Assembly (NCBI GenBank): GCA_932294295.1
Contig: OW028585.1
Location: forward strand, 21,304,912-21,368,911
Reading direction: 5' to 3'
Length of the DNA stretch: 64,000 nucleotides
DNA from: Alitta virens
Taxonomy: Eukaryota > Annelida > Polychaeta > Phyllodocida > Nereididae
In this document: piece by piece, positions 34,901 through 43,884 of the stretch
How the letters are laid out: the number at the start of each line of letters is the position of its first letter
How positions within the stretch are numbered: the stretch's first letter is position 1
The notes under the pieces: generated by a model
What the model was told of the DNA's origin: nothing
Databases searched by the model: none
The model's input: only the letters and a program-made list of their open reading frames with translations
Translations under genes and position numbers: made by a program

Positions 34901-37236
34901 GTGAAAATTGCACCAAATCCTAATTGCAAGGAGTTGGATCCATCAGCCATTGATAGTCTGTTCGACATGGGCAATCCTGATTTCTGTTCAATAGTAATGC
35001 ATTGGTATTTTGACCACAGACAAGTCCATCGCCCAAAGTTTATCAAATAAATGTTTAGGGAATAGCGTGCGTGCTGGAGAAATGCCACTTGCAATTTTAC
35101 ATATCCTTTGTATTTGTGCTAACAATGGAGCAAAAGTGACTGAAGAGCAGCTTCAATGTCTTTTTAAGCCTGCTTCTTTCTTAAGAAGTGAACTGCAAAC
35201 CGAAATGCTTCTAAAGACACTTCTCCTGAGTGAATCAAGCGATGATTTTAGTTTTGATATCAGTTTTTTATAGAACTTTTATCGAGTACCGCACTTGGGA
35301 ATACAACTAGCTAATGACCTGTTTGAAAAGAGGAAATATGAAACGGTAAGATGGCCGATTCATTTCTTCGTGAATCTGGAAAAGGGACTGTTGGAGAATA
35401 CAGACGACAATATTTCAGCGGATTTATGGCGCAGAAATCCTTTGCACTTAGCAGCAATATTTCTCAGGGGCCAAACTAGTTTTGAAAAGATTCCAAATGA
35501 TGCAGTTGAAAAATACATCAATGCCAGAGACATTCAGGGCTGTACACCACTGCATGTGGCATACATGCACCACAATATAGAGGCAGTCCAGTTCTTGCTG
35601 GCTCATGGTGCTAAAGAGGATGTCAGTGATAATTTTGGAATGACACTAAGATCTTTAGGATCACGAGCCAGAGACATGAAGACAATGCATTGCAACAGAC
35701 AGAAAGGTTCAGACTCCGACAGAGAAAATCCTGATATCAAACACCGCCAACTGTGCTGCAAAGTCATGACAGCAAAATCCGGAGTACTGGAGCAAATTAG
35801 AGTCATGCTTGTCATGTCAGAGGAAGAAGCTCAACTTCTGGAAGATGAAGTTAGAACATTTTTTGAGCGGTTGGTGGAACGGTCGGAATATCATGGTGCT
35901 GATGTTGTCATCGCTGGCAGCTTCAGAGAGAAACTGAAGGTGGGACGACTGGATGAAATTGATGTGCAAATTCGTTTTGGTTTAGCAGCACTCCTTCAAC
36001 TAAGGATTTGCACAGGCATTTGGTAGAAAGCCTCAGTCGGATAAGTTGGGAAGGAATACACCTGCGACTGATAAATATTCTAATGGGTGGTCCATGGAAA
36101 TTCATTCAGGAGAGGCATGGGTTGTGTAGTGGCATGCCACTGTCTGTGGATGTGATTGGAATGGGGCATTATAAAATGTACCAAGAAGAGCTGACCAGAC
36201 ACAATTTGCAGGGGGCCCCAGATAGAGGAAAGTTTGAACTGCATAAGTGCATGTCACCTGCAGGCGATTGCTTTCTTTGCACGTTATCAATTACCTCATT
36301 TCAAGAAGAGTGGGACATTATAGATAGCCTTCCGATGAGTCACAGATTAGCCATTGCCATTGTTAAGGCTTTGATTCAGGTGAGTGTAATATTGTACCAC
36401 TTGGTTGTCATTTAGTAGTGGTAAACTTAAAAATAAATGTTGAAGAGAATTATGATGACGTCCAACAAATGAGTCACAAACTAACACAGTATTTTTGATC
36501 ATTCTCTTGACATTATTCAAAGTTCAATGTCTCAGTGCTACTAGGCCTGAAACTGAGACAGCTTATATCTCCAGCTGCCATAGATGTAATGACGAGATGG
36601 TGAGGCTTGGAGTTCAGCTTTGTGATAATAAATTTTCAACGTTTAAATGTGTTTCAGGCCTATGACTGGAGCAGAGAGGATAGAGGATCTGAGTTAGTGA
36701 AATCTGGCTTCACGTCATATTTGATGAAGTCGGCGCTTTTCTACATTCTACATGGCGAGTCCAATAACGCTGTCATTGCCAAAGCTTTGAAATATATTCA
36801 AAGCTTGAATGAAAGGGTCACTGATGACGTTGCAAATGCAAATGCAGATGTTGCAAATACAGATCGAAATGCAAAGAAAGATAGGGAAAATGAAGGAAAT
36901 AATGGATCCAAATATGAACGGGATGAGACCAGAACATCAACTTATGATGGAAAGGCCGCCTCGAGCAACAACCTGGTTTACAACCCAAATCCAAGATGGC
37001 TGACCAATAACCATGTCGATCAACACAAAGAAGAAGCCAGAGTTGTCGCAGGCAAAATATTCTCATTTCTGAAATACCTTGCTGAACGTGAATGTTTGCT
37101 TTGTTCCTTCTGGGCTGACTCTGTATTCTATGATGAGGATGGGGATGGTTTTACAATGCCATTTGGTGTAATCCAATTTGTCTCCCATGTCTGTGATTGC
37201 ATGTTGGAACGCCTCACATTAGATAGCTTCTATTGA
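30979..37236 (+). CDS. Ankyrin-repeat Mab-21/cGAS-like nucleotidyltransferase gene (5-exon model, frame broken in exon 4)
   Basis: Predicted cytosolic signalling protein of about 990 residues. Model: exons 30979-31131, 32801-32838, 33651-34320, 34844-36379 and 36658-37236. Most borders are GT-AG with compatible phases (donors CAG|GTGAGA, AAAG|GTATGA, CAG|GTGAGT; acceptors TTTATCAG, GATTAAAG, GTGTTTCAG). Order of parts: an alpha-helical N-terminus, degenerate then clear ankyrin repeats, a nucleotidyltransferase core (GS motif at 35916-35921; acidic residues at 35955-35957, 35961-35963 and 36149-36151), and the helical Mab-21 C-lobe with a SYLMK segment. In the Mab-21 family these residues bind metal and ATP/GTP; cGAS and cGAS-like receptors make cyclic dinucleotides. 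The cGAS zinc-ribbon spacing was not seen. The start ATG follows GTGTTAG and is the first in-frame Met. Lesions: a frameshift between 34998 and 35050, TAG at 35271-35273, and a frameshift at about 35973-35981; the two shifts cancel. It is either a recent pseudogene or an assembly with indel errors. Family assignment is strong; substrate and product are unknown. Confidence 0.85.
31215..31395. mobile_element. Palindromic MITE (approximately 180 bp)
   Basis: Inverted ends GGGGAGAAAAAGTACC on the left and, in reverse, TAGTGCC...TTCTCCCC on the right, with ACCGTAGCGGATAA facing TTATCTGCTACGGT inside. The centre holds several TGACGTCAT-type palindromes. A second copy with the same ends (GTGGTACTTTTCCTCCC on one side) is at about 48240-48495. 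This copy is in intron 1 of the ankyrin-Mab-21 gene. Confidence 0.65.
31850..31900 (+). repeat. (TA)n microsatellite
   Basis: About 25 TA dinucleotides in intron 1 of the ankyrin-Mab-21 gene. Shorter TA tracts are at 8008-8028 and 9176-9204. Confidence 0.95.
31950..32110 (-). mobile_element. tRNA-derived SINE, family B (best-preserved copy)
   Basis: In reverse, the head reads GGCCTAGCTGAGTGGTAGCA with B box GGGTTCGATTCCCGG in the right place for a tRNA. The body is CATCCATCATCTTATTGCCA then CCTGTCCTACTTAGCTCATT. It looks like a degenerate tRNA gene, but the body and family copies show it is a SINE. It lies in intron 1 of the ankyrin-Mab-21 gene. Confidence 0.7.
32300..32615 (-). mobile_element. 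tRNA-derived SINE, family A
   Basis: In reverse, a tRNA-like head (GCCAGGCTAAATGGTTAAGG) is followed by a decayed B box (AAGGTTCGATCTTC), a CATGAGCAACATCCCAGC linker, and the body with CCCATGGGATAATTGTG. Confidence 0.65.
33225..33360 (-). mobile_element. SINE family B, decayed copy
   Basis: In reverse it carries ATCCACTGCCTTATTGCCA and a CAGAAATACAAAAGG end, with a weak head (GGTTCTATGC). It is in intron 2 of the ankyrin-Mab-21 gene. Confidence 0.45.
33651..34320 (+). CDS. Exon 3 of the ankyrin-Mab-21 gene (helical and degenerate ankyrin region)
   Basis: The open frame runs about 223 codons from the acceptor TTGATTAAAG to the donor TTTCA|GTGACT at 34321 (an alternative in-phase donor lies at 34309). 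Incoming phase 2 matches exon 2. The product is rich in paired helices, for example PMLLKEQSLLHQQELTILHH. It also contains degenerate ankyrin-like units around RTALQVTTEFICDHPELAE and RTPFTWILAVQRQW. A 15-nt stretch at 33742-33756 (GTAGGTTTTTTTCAG) has the look of an intron but is far too short to splice and reads through in frame as VGFFQ. No stop or shift occurs in this exon, in contrast to exon 4. Confidence 0.7.
34844..36379 (+). CDS. Exon 4 of the ankyrin-Mab-21 gene: ankyrin repeats plus catalytic core, with two frameshifts and one stop
   Basis: This long exon holds the ankyrin repeats (RNPLHLAAIFLRG; GCTPLHVAYMHH with VQFLLAHGAKEDV, about 35440-35660). It continues into the nucleotidyltransferase core, AGSFREKLKVGRLDEIDV. 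The GS loop plus E-x-D is the same arrangement as GS...EFDV in cGAS. After the second frameshift the frame resumes as FSSTPSTKDLHRHLVE, then MPLSVDVIGMGHYKMY with the third acidic residue, then WDIIDSLPMSHRLAIAIVKA, a typical Mab-21 helix. The exon ends at a perfect CAG|GTGAGT donor in phase 0. The first recognised acceptor is at 34841-34843; an alternative at 34825-34827 is out of phase with the exon 3 donor. Conserved protein continues on both sides of every lesion, so the lesions are recent or artefactual. Confidence 0.8.
36520..36640 (-). mobile_element. SINE family A tail fragment in the last intron of the ankyrin-Mab-21 gene
   Basis: In reverse it carries CTCCAAGCCTCACCATCTCG and TCATTACATCTATGGCAGCTGG, matching the 3' part of the 43.5-kb copy (AATCCAAGCCTTATCATC, then TCATTACATCTGCCTCTGGC). 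It ends just before the exon 5 acceptor. Confidence 0.45.
36658..37236 (+). CDS. Exon 5 of the ankyrin-Mab-21 gene: Mab-21 C-lobe and tail
   Basis: The acceptor GTGTTTCAG joins in phase 0 to exon 4, giving KALIQ-AYDWSREDRG. The motif GFTSYLMKSALFYILHGE matches the Mab-21 segment usually written SYhLKT. An Asn/Asp/Lys-rich low-complexity linker follows at about 36820-36960. The tail contains LVYNPNPRWLTNNHVD, a helix IFSFLKYLAERECLL, and ends CDCMLERLTLDSFY before TGA at 37234-37236. The linker is unusually long for the family and is probably a disordered loop between C-lobe helices. A decayed copy of this same exon is at 48575-49125. Confidence 0.75.
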   Translation, partial: AYDWSREDRGSELVKSGFTSYLMKSALFYILHGESNNAVIAKALKYIQSLNERVTDDVANANADVANTDRNAKKDRENEGNNGSKYERDETRTSTYDGKAASSNNLVYNPNPRWLTNNHVDQHKEEARVVAGKIFSFLKYLAERECLLCSFWADSVFYDEDGDGFTMPFGVIQFVSHVCDCMLERLTLDSFY

Positions 37237-37259
37237 TACAGTACTCCTCATAGTAGGCG

Positions 37260-37350
37260 TTCAGTCTTTTACAAGCTAGACTGAGATAGACTTAGCTAGA
37301 CAGCTAGACTGAGCTAGACAAAGCTAGACAGCTAGACTGAGCTTGACCAC
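37260..37350 (+). repeat. AGCTAGAC-type minisatellite next to the Mab-21 stop codon
   Basis: Repeated CTAGACTGAG / CTAGACAGCTAGACTGAG units start about 30 bases after the stop of the ankyrin-Mab-21 gene, so they fall in its presumed 3' UTR. Confidence 0.8.
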
Positions 37351-39483
37351 TATTCAGTGACTGCTAGATTAAATTATTGTTTATCTTAAGCTACACTTTA
37401 ACGGGCATCTAAATTTCAATCGCAGGACATTAACAATATATAGTAGTAGTTGGTGAGGAGGCCCACATAAAGTTTTTCAGCATGAGGAAAGGAGAATATA
37501 TAATTTTTCCAAATCCCGCAAAGCTCTATGTTGGATGACTCACTATCCGCCATTGATATATGCTTCACTCAGCTGTACAACATACCAACATACTTCAGTT
37601 GAGCTGAATTCAAGAAGGACAGGTAGATACGTCAAGGTGTCTCTCGTGCCAGCGCCACAGTGACCTTTAGTGGGAAAATGACTAAAACCTAGCCTTATCA
37701 TTAGTTGATATTGTCGAAATTAAGAGTTTACTATTCGTTTTCTGATATTACATTAGCAAGCTTATGATTTTTGAATGAGTAATTATGATTTCTGGCTTCT
37801 CCCCTCTTATATAGTAGAGCACAGTTTACGTAATAGTTATATCCCTCTTAGTCAGGAGTTCAACACGATATACTCACAGGGAATCAGAATCATTTAGAAC
37901 GGCAAAATAACCAGGATCCATGTGTAAGTTAGCAGTATAATATTATTTTATTGTTTGATGTGTAATGCACTATGATGAGATGAAAAAATATAAAGTAATA
38001 CTGTAACAAATACTGTTTGAAATTACTCGGTGTTGAATTTGTTATATTAGTTTAAAAAGTATTTGATAATACTGCATCCTTGTCTTTCAAATATTCTATT
38101 ACTATTGTAACAAGTACTACTATACTGTTAATAAAGTAAAAAAAAAAAAACTATAGTCAGTTTCATCATGTGACACGATCTTAACAAATAAAAGTTGATA
38201 TTTGAGAACTAAAGATTAGAGATGTATTTTGAAAACTTGCTTCATGTTTTCAAAGATATTGTATCCAAAGTGAAGTTTCATGTCATGTCAGATGAGTTTC
38301 CGTTCATGTCAGATGAGTGTTGCGGTTCAAGTCAGATGAAGGATTTTCACAGTTATCCACTGTTTCCTCAAATGCACACCAGAGGGATAAAATACACTAA
38401 AAAAAACATATCAGATTCTGTGGGACTTCCGTGAAGGTGCTTATGAAATGCCATTTTAAGTTGAATATTTGCTGAATGTTGGGTAGTCCTTCAGTGGCAG
38501 TGACACCATCATTATCTAAATGATTACCCAACTCAAAAGCAATAATTTTAATGCAAGGGAATGCATGACAAAACAAGGATGCTAACTTTAAATCCCCATA
38601 CCTCAGAGGGGTTTAATCTTACAACCACAAAAAGTTGCAACACAAATATATCAGTTTAATAACACAATTTAATGCTTTCCCTCTTTTAGGATGACTACAA
38701 AATAATGTAAAATGTTGTTATCTCCCATTTTGCCCCGTGTCTGGGGCATAATTGGACATCCCATGGGGCAGAATGAATTATTCCACTCTTCATTAAATGT
38801 AAAAGTTTGAGTGTTATCATCAGAAAAAAAAAAAATTCAAAGTTGGACAAAGCCTTTATCACAAAATGTTCAAGCATTCTGTTGCAATTACAGACTTTCG
38901 GCCATTAGCATACTTATATACATTGGCTTGCCTAATTTTTTTAAATTTTTAATTTTGTGCAGAGTTATGTGAGTTATATTTTGCCCCACTTTTGTGTTTT
39001 TAACCTTAAAATCATGAATCTAGTTTTGTTATTGAAATCGCATCATGGTGTAACTGATTAGATAACCAAAAAAAAGTATAATAATAATGTAGTAAAAATT
39101 ACAATGAGAAACTTATGATAAGAAAAGTGGAAAGTAAGCCATTTTTACCACTATTTTATTTTTAGATGCCCAATCCAATATTTTTGTTTATTAATTTTGG
39201 TTAGTATGAGGCAGAACTCTTACATAAACATATACTACATCCCCTTAAAAATATCCAACAGTGTGACCCATTTTGCCATGTTGACCAACCTTTCCCTATA
39301 TTGTTTGATGTTGAAATTTTATTCTGGAGCTTGAACATTTTTTGTGAATCGGAACTGTGCTGTACTACAAGCTATCTCAGAAAGCTGAGTTTTTGTGATC
39401 TTTAAAAAGCAACTCCTTGAATTGTAGATTCAATTAATGTTTATTCAATACATTTTCAATCATCAATAGTAGCCAATGAACAA
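37351..39483. other. No coding sequence seen
   Basis: Probably 3' UTR and spacer between two convergent genes. It holds the candidate poly(A) signal and three close copies of TCATGTCAGATGAG-like sequence at 38278-38342. The convergent gene on the minus strand ends at 39484. Confidence 0.5.
38127..38151 (+). terminator. Candidate poly(A) signal with A-run
   Basis: GTTAATAAAGTAAAAAAAAA about 890 bases after the ankyrin-Mab-21 stop codon. It could be the polyadenylation signal of that gene, but the encoded A-run right behind it is also what a retroposed tail looks like. Confidence 0.3.
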
Positions 39484-39746
39484 TCATGGTTGCCAAATAC
39501 GCTGAGCTACATATATGGCAAAGTTATTTGCTGCAATTCTTCCACCAGAAGTTGTGAAGAACATCTCACACTTGCAAGGAGAGGAGCTGAACTGAAACAG
39601 AGCACACTGACTCTTCAAGCACTGCTTGGCGCACATCAGTTTGGAACATCGGCCTCCACTCAGGGCCATTAATGAATGACCTTCGGCAGTCATCTTCTGG
39701 TTGTTCGAAGCCAATCGAAAGAAATTGCCAAACGAATGGACGGGTT
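39484..39746 (-). CDS. Terminal PAN/apple-like exon of the fibrinogen-like gene
   Basis: The acceptor TTTATGGTAG starts a 263-nt exon that ends with TGA. The module contains LMALSGGRCSKLMCAKQCL, then KSQCALFQFSSSPCKCEMFF. The C-x(4)-C-x(3)-C-x(4)-C and later C-x-C spacing is that of PAN/apple-type modules, which bind protein or sugar ligands on secreted proteins. It ends ANNFAIYVAQRIWQP. The frame is intact. Confidence 0.65.
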
Positions 39747-42428
39747 CTACCATAAAGATAATTCATTACAAAATATTACATAAATGTTCAATTCTAAAAT
39801 TTAGAATAATTTATATACAGTTACACTTTTAGATTTTGCTTCAGTTATGAATGGTGTAAAATTCTTAATGGCTTGTGGCTATGGATGCACTATGAACATA
39901 ATTGTCAGCTATTATCTATGATAAAAGTTGATTGAAGGTCCAAAATACATAGGAGGTAAGAATGTCCCTGATAGAATGTAAGGCCATAGGGCTGGCCATT
40001 TCTAATGTCACCTTATACTCAGATATACTATTACATTGCATGACGATCACATCATCTGGGATTGTGTATTGGTGACATCATGCATTGTGTTTTTATTTGC
40101 GGGTCCTATGTCTCACAAGAACTGACCAGCTCCAATATAGAGCTAATGTTGAACTAAGTTGTTGAATTAAGTTGGATGATAATAAATGTGAGCAGATGTT
40201 GCTGGCATGAATTCAGGGGTTTGATGAATTCAACAGTGCAACAATACACAAAATGGGGCACATTGTGTATGTGACATTGAAGGTTTAATGGTTTAAATAG
40301 TTACCATGTTTCTTTTGTCCCGTGCAAATCAATGGATCAATGCTGTAGTAGAGGTCTTCATTAATGTCATTGGTGTCCCCCCACAGAGTCATTGTTATTG
40401 GAAATTTCTCAATTTCTGTGATACTGCCTGTGTAGTTCTTTGATGCAAAATTACAGTTCTTATCTGAAATATCAGAATAACATTGCTGGTTGTCTTGATA
40501 TGCGCATCAAATCAACTATCATAAAATACAACTTTGAAATCTGAATACATGAGGATTTAGATCATTTAAGGGTTTGAATTTAATCTGACTGATTGTTATA
40601 TGTATTGAAATTGCAATTGCTAGTACATTGTGACAATTATTCTATATTTAAGGGGCAGTTCACACTGTCATGGATGGGCATGGCGGGTGAGTGCGGATGA
40701 CCAAAACTTTTTACTCTTGCTCATCCTTGTCCATATGCAATTCACTTGCCAAGTGATGTACTGATACTCATGCTAATCTGCAGAACGCTCCTGGTAGCAC
40801 TACCCATCCGTAGCCCTCTCTTCATTCACTCTTGAACCACTTGCACAAGGAACTACAGTGCCTCACGGATGCTTGGCGGAATAATTTATACACGAGTAAT
40901 GAGCGGTCTACGGACGTTCGCCAAGGGATCGCCAGGCATCCTTTAAACACTCGTTGAAATAATTTATATGTGATAGACAGAGCCACGAGTGAGCACGTAT
41001 AACCCATTTTTGACATCCATGGTCACTCGTAGGTCTTATCCGTGATAGTGTGAACTAGGTTCTTCAGTTGGTAGAATTGATATGCAATATTTTTATGTTT
41101 TCTGCTAAAAATTGCATCGGATGCGTCACATATATATGTTACAGCTGCTCTATCCCATGATGACTCATAAGGTAGTTATGGCTCATCTCGGAAGGTCAAT
41201 CACTTATACCGAGGGCAGGTGGTGTCACTATAGCTATTCCTTGTCATTAGTGACAAGGTTCATTGAATGTAGGATCCTCACGAGATAACCCATTGCCATG
41301 AATGCCAGTATGAGTCATCAAGGGAGCTTAAACTTCAACACAAAACATAGGTCCATGTATCACCAATGACTCATTAAGAACAGTTTTCACTTTACAACTG
41401 AACATAAGTTTACATATCAATTCCGCCAACTGTAATTACCATTTTGAAATAAATTTATTGACCAATGAGGACACCTTGACACAACAAAGAATGTCATAAA
41501 GCCGATCAGTTATCGTGTGACATAGGACCCGGAAATAAAAGCACAATGCATGGGTTCAAGGTCACATGAGAACTGGCAAGCCCTATAGCCCGTACATTGT
41601 TTTTTTTTGTGCATTTACTTTTAATTGTGCCGTAAGTTGAATAGAAATCCTTTTGGACTCCTGAGAAGTCATTCCATCCGCAATCCCTCATGTCTACTCC
41701 AACGCATGAAAGCCTCACCAAATAATGACACGCCGCTGAGATTTGTGTTATGCTTCGAACTTGATTGTAAGACAGTGATCCGTAAGTCATGGGTTGAATG
41801 AATTTGAAGTCATAATAACCTTTGCAATGAGTAACTAGAAACAAACAAAAAACTAGGAGTAAATGGAGGACCTTAGGAAGTGCATAGCTCCCTTAATAAT
41901 AAGCTAGTGGTTAGGTAAATTCTAAGTCGTGATAACTTTAAGGTTTTCCATGATTAACTTGAAAAAAAAATTACTGGTGAACACGTAGCACTTAACTTGT
42001 GTGAGCGGGTGGTACACTTTGTTTCTTGTCAAGAATTGCATTGATAGAATTCAAAATGTGATGGACCTGTTCACTTTTTGTCAGATATTGATTGAACCCT
42101 AAACTTGAAGTAGAACTACAGTAATTTTTGGCTTTAGCAAATCTGTGATACCAAACGCAATAGAGTCATAAACATGTAGAGATCATTACAAGAAATTTTT
42201 CATTCAAATAAACCAATGTCTTACCATTTTCCTGGTTGTGATGGATGACAGTCTCAACTGGATCAATGGCAAGATTACAAACCACTTCAAAATGAGACAG
42301 TCATCCAGGACCATCAGGGTCGATGAGATAACTGCCGCTCTTCTGCACTCCAAGAGCAGAAAGTTGATTGCATGACCGAGCAATGCAATTTGCAGATTGT
42401 AGATCCATGAACAGAATCAGCAAAATGG
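39484..42428 (-). CDS. Secreted protein with CASPR-type fibrinogen-like domain and C-terminal PAN/apple module (4 exons recognised)
   Basis: Four minus-strand exons, 42225-42428, 41619-41834, 40305-40463 and 39484-39746, join with every phase matching (all phase 1). The first ends a hydrophobic segment (AILLILFMDLQSANC), probably the second half of a signal peptide whose first exon I did not find. It then gives SALGVQKSGSYLIDPDG, the start of the fibrinogen-like fold as in contactin-associated proteins (SGxYxIDPDG), and VETVIHHNQE. Exons 2 and 3 continue that domain: SITQISAACHYLVRLSC, then FPITMTLWGDTNDINED with YYSIDPLIC, matching the LPVxxLRFGDT region of CASPR proteins. The last exon is a PAN/apple-like module with regularly spaced Cys and a stop at 39484-39486. 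There is one defect: in-frame TGA at 42301-42303. Function is probably extracellular ligand binding; the ligand is unknown. Confidence 0.75.
40305..40463 (-). CDS. Third recognised exon of the fibrinogen-like gene
   Basis: A 159-nt exon with acceptor GATATTTCAG and donor CATG|GTAACT, phase 1 in and out. It gives KNCNFASKNYTGSITEIE, then FPITMTLWGDTNDINED and LYYSIDPLICTGQ. It corresponds to the NCD...PVxxLRFGDT...GxLxC stretch that closes the fibrinogen-like domain in contactin-associated proteins. The frame is intact. Confidence 0.7.
40655..41062. mobile_element. Approximately 410-bp MITE, TIR GTTCACAC
   Basis: The left end CAGTTCACACTGTCATGGAT is mirrored by ATCCGTGATAGTGTGAACTA on the right. 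Inside are GC-richer imperfect inverted segments around ATAATTTATACACGAGT and ACTCGTTGAAATAATTTATA. There is no coding frame. It lies in an intron of the fibrinogen-like gene. Confidence 0.7.
41150..41335. mobile_element. Approximately 185-bp imperfect palindromic element
   Basis: The left segment CCCATGATGACTCATAAGG faces CAGTATGAGTCATCAAGGGA on the right, with an inner hairpin TTGTCATTAGTGACAA at the centre. This is typical MITE geometry in an intron of the fibrinogen-like gene. The arms are diverged, so the borders are approximate. Confidence 0.45.
41619..41834 (-). CDS. Second recognised exon of the fibrinogen-like gene
   Basis: A 216-nt exon with acceptor TTTGTTTCTAG and donor TTAAAA|GTAAAT, phase 1 in and out. 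It reads VTHCKGYYDFKFIQP, then YNQVRSITQISAACHYL, VRLSCVGVDM and DCGWNDFSGVQKDF. The pattern (a run before QIxxIT, then a Cys pair about nine residues apart, then a Gly-Trp segment) matches the middle of the CASPR fibrinogen-like domain. No stop or shift is present. Confidence 0.7.
42225..42428 (-). CDS. First recognised exon of the fibrinogen-like gene (contains in-frame TGA)
   Basis: The acceptor TTCGATTGTGCAG and the donor AATG|GTAAGA bound a 204-nt exon that enters and leaves in phase 1. It encodes the probable end of a signal peptide, then CIARSCNQLSALGVQKSG, SYLIDPDGPG, a TGA stop (42301-42303), and SHFEVVCNLAIDPVETV. Residues after the stop still follow the family pattern (F-V-x-C-N/D-M), so the stop is a single substitution rather than a frame change. 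An upstream exon carrying the start codon should lie on the minus strand beyond 42430; none could be picked with confidence. Confidence 0.65.
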
Positions 42429-43224
42429 CTGCACAATCGAAAAATTTGATTAATTACACAGGAAGTTTTAGTTTACAAGTGACATATTTTATTATTCTTT
42501 ATTCATGCAAAAAAAAAATACATGAAAGTATAATAATTAAACAATGACAAAAATACAAAGGTTCAAATTAATTAGTAAAATTCTAATATTTATTTTTTTT
42601 GCTTAACCATCACCAAAATGATCTCTTATATCACATAGTTCATCATTGGACACTGACTTGCATGTTTAAATAAGACACAATTTGGCAATTTTTGTTAATT
42701 TATTAATAAGATAATTTTGATATACCCATTATTTTATCATTATTAACCAATAAATGATTTACTGCAGCCTATGAAATGCTATTTCCAGTATTACAATGAT
42801 TCTTAACTCTACCTGGCAGAGAAATCCAAATCATCTTTGAACTATCCTGAAGACAGTAAGAGACTGAATGTACCTACAATTTGAATGTTGGAAACAGTCC
42901 ATGGAGTTTTGTGGGATAAGAATGAAGTGGCCAAGAAGAATGGCAATTATGAAAAAGTTAAATTGATTTCTTAATTCACACTTATTTCAGGGCCTATTTT
43001 ACTGTTGATTTAACAGATCTAGTCTCGTTAAAAATGCATACAGACTTGGCATAGCTTTGACTGAATTGTTCTTGCCACATGCTCAAAACGTGTACGGTAT
43101 GGAATAACTCCAGAGTCCACTTTGAATTGATTATTTTGTTTGTGCAGACTACCAAGGTAGTTAGTCAGTACTTCACAGGCATTCCACTAGGATAGAAGTC
43201 ATTACTATTATGAATATTGTATAT

Positions 43225-43360
43225 GGTCGAAATATTGATCTGAAACTCAGTGGTTGGGGTCTTTTACTTGCATCAGCATAGACATTGAGTATGAGGGACC
43301 TCCAATTTAAAGTTTATCTGGTGTGTTCAGCAGCACCCCAGCCAGACACTGCAACCAAAG
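43225..43360 (-). mobile_element. SINE family A fragment
   Basis: A reverse copy of the middle of the family: TTAAATTGGAGGTCCCTCAT and ACTCAATGTCTATGCTGATG match the CTTGTACTCAGTATCTAAGC body of the full copy at 43.5 kb. Confidence 0.4.
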
Positions 43361-43489
43361 TGATGTTCTTGCCGTGTAAAAAGGCATAGCTCCCTCAGTA
43401 TTAGAAAACGGCTGTGAATTGTGGCATGCTGAACTGACTAAACAGCAATCAATGCTCCTTAAGGCAGTTCAGAAGAAGGTTATGGCAAT

Positions 43490-43810
43490 GATCTAGCAGC
43501 TGAGTGGCCTAAAGGTTAAGGCATCCACCAATTCCACACTGGCCAATTCTGCTGAAGGTCCCGGGACCCGGGATTCGATCCCAGGCCTGGGCACTCTTCA
43601 TGAGCTACATCCCAGCTGGATGTCGATTGCATGAAACATTAAATTGGAGGTGTCTTGTACTCAGTATCTAAGCTGAGGCAAGTAAAATACCCCACCTATG
43701 GGGTAAATGTGTATAACGGTGTGGAATCCAAGCCTTATCATCTCATCATTACATCTGCCTCTGGCAGCTGGACATATGACTAAGCTTCAGACCCAGTAGC
43801 ATTGAGACAT
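43490..43810 (+). mobile_element. tRNA-derived SINE, family A (best-preserved copy)
   Basis: The head has A box TGGCCTAAAGG and B box GATTCGATCCC in tRNA-like spacing. The body has CTTGTACTCAGTATCTAAGC, CCCCACCTATGGGGTAAATG and the tail CATCTGCCTCTGGCAGCTGG. This is the fullest example in the window. Confidence 0.75.
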
Positions 43811-43884
43811 TAGACACTAGACATGATGTAGGTGGGTTATAAAAAGAGTGTGTGAGTTGGCCCAAATCCCAAACTCTCCAGATT

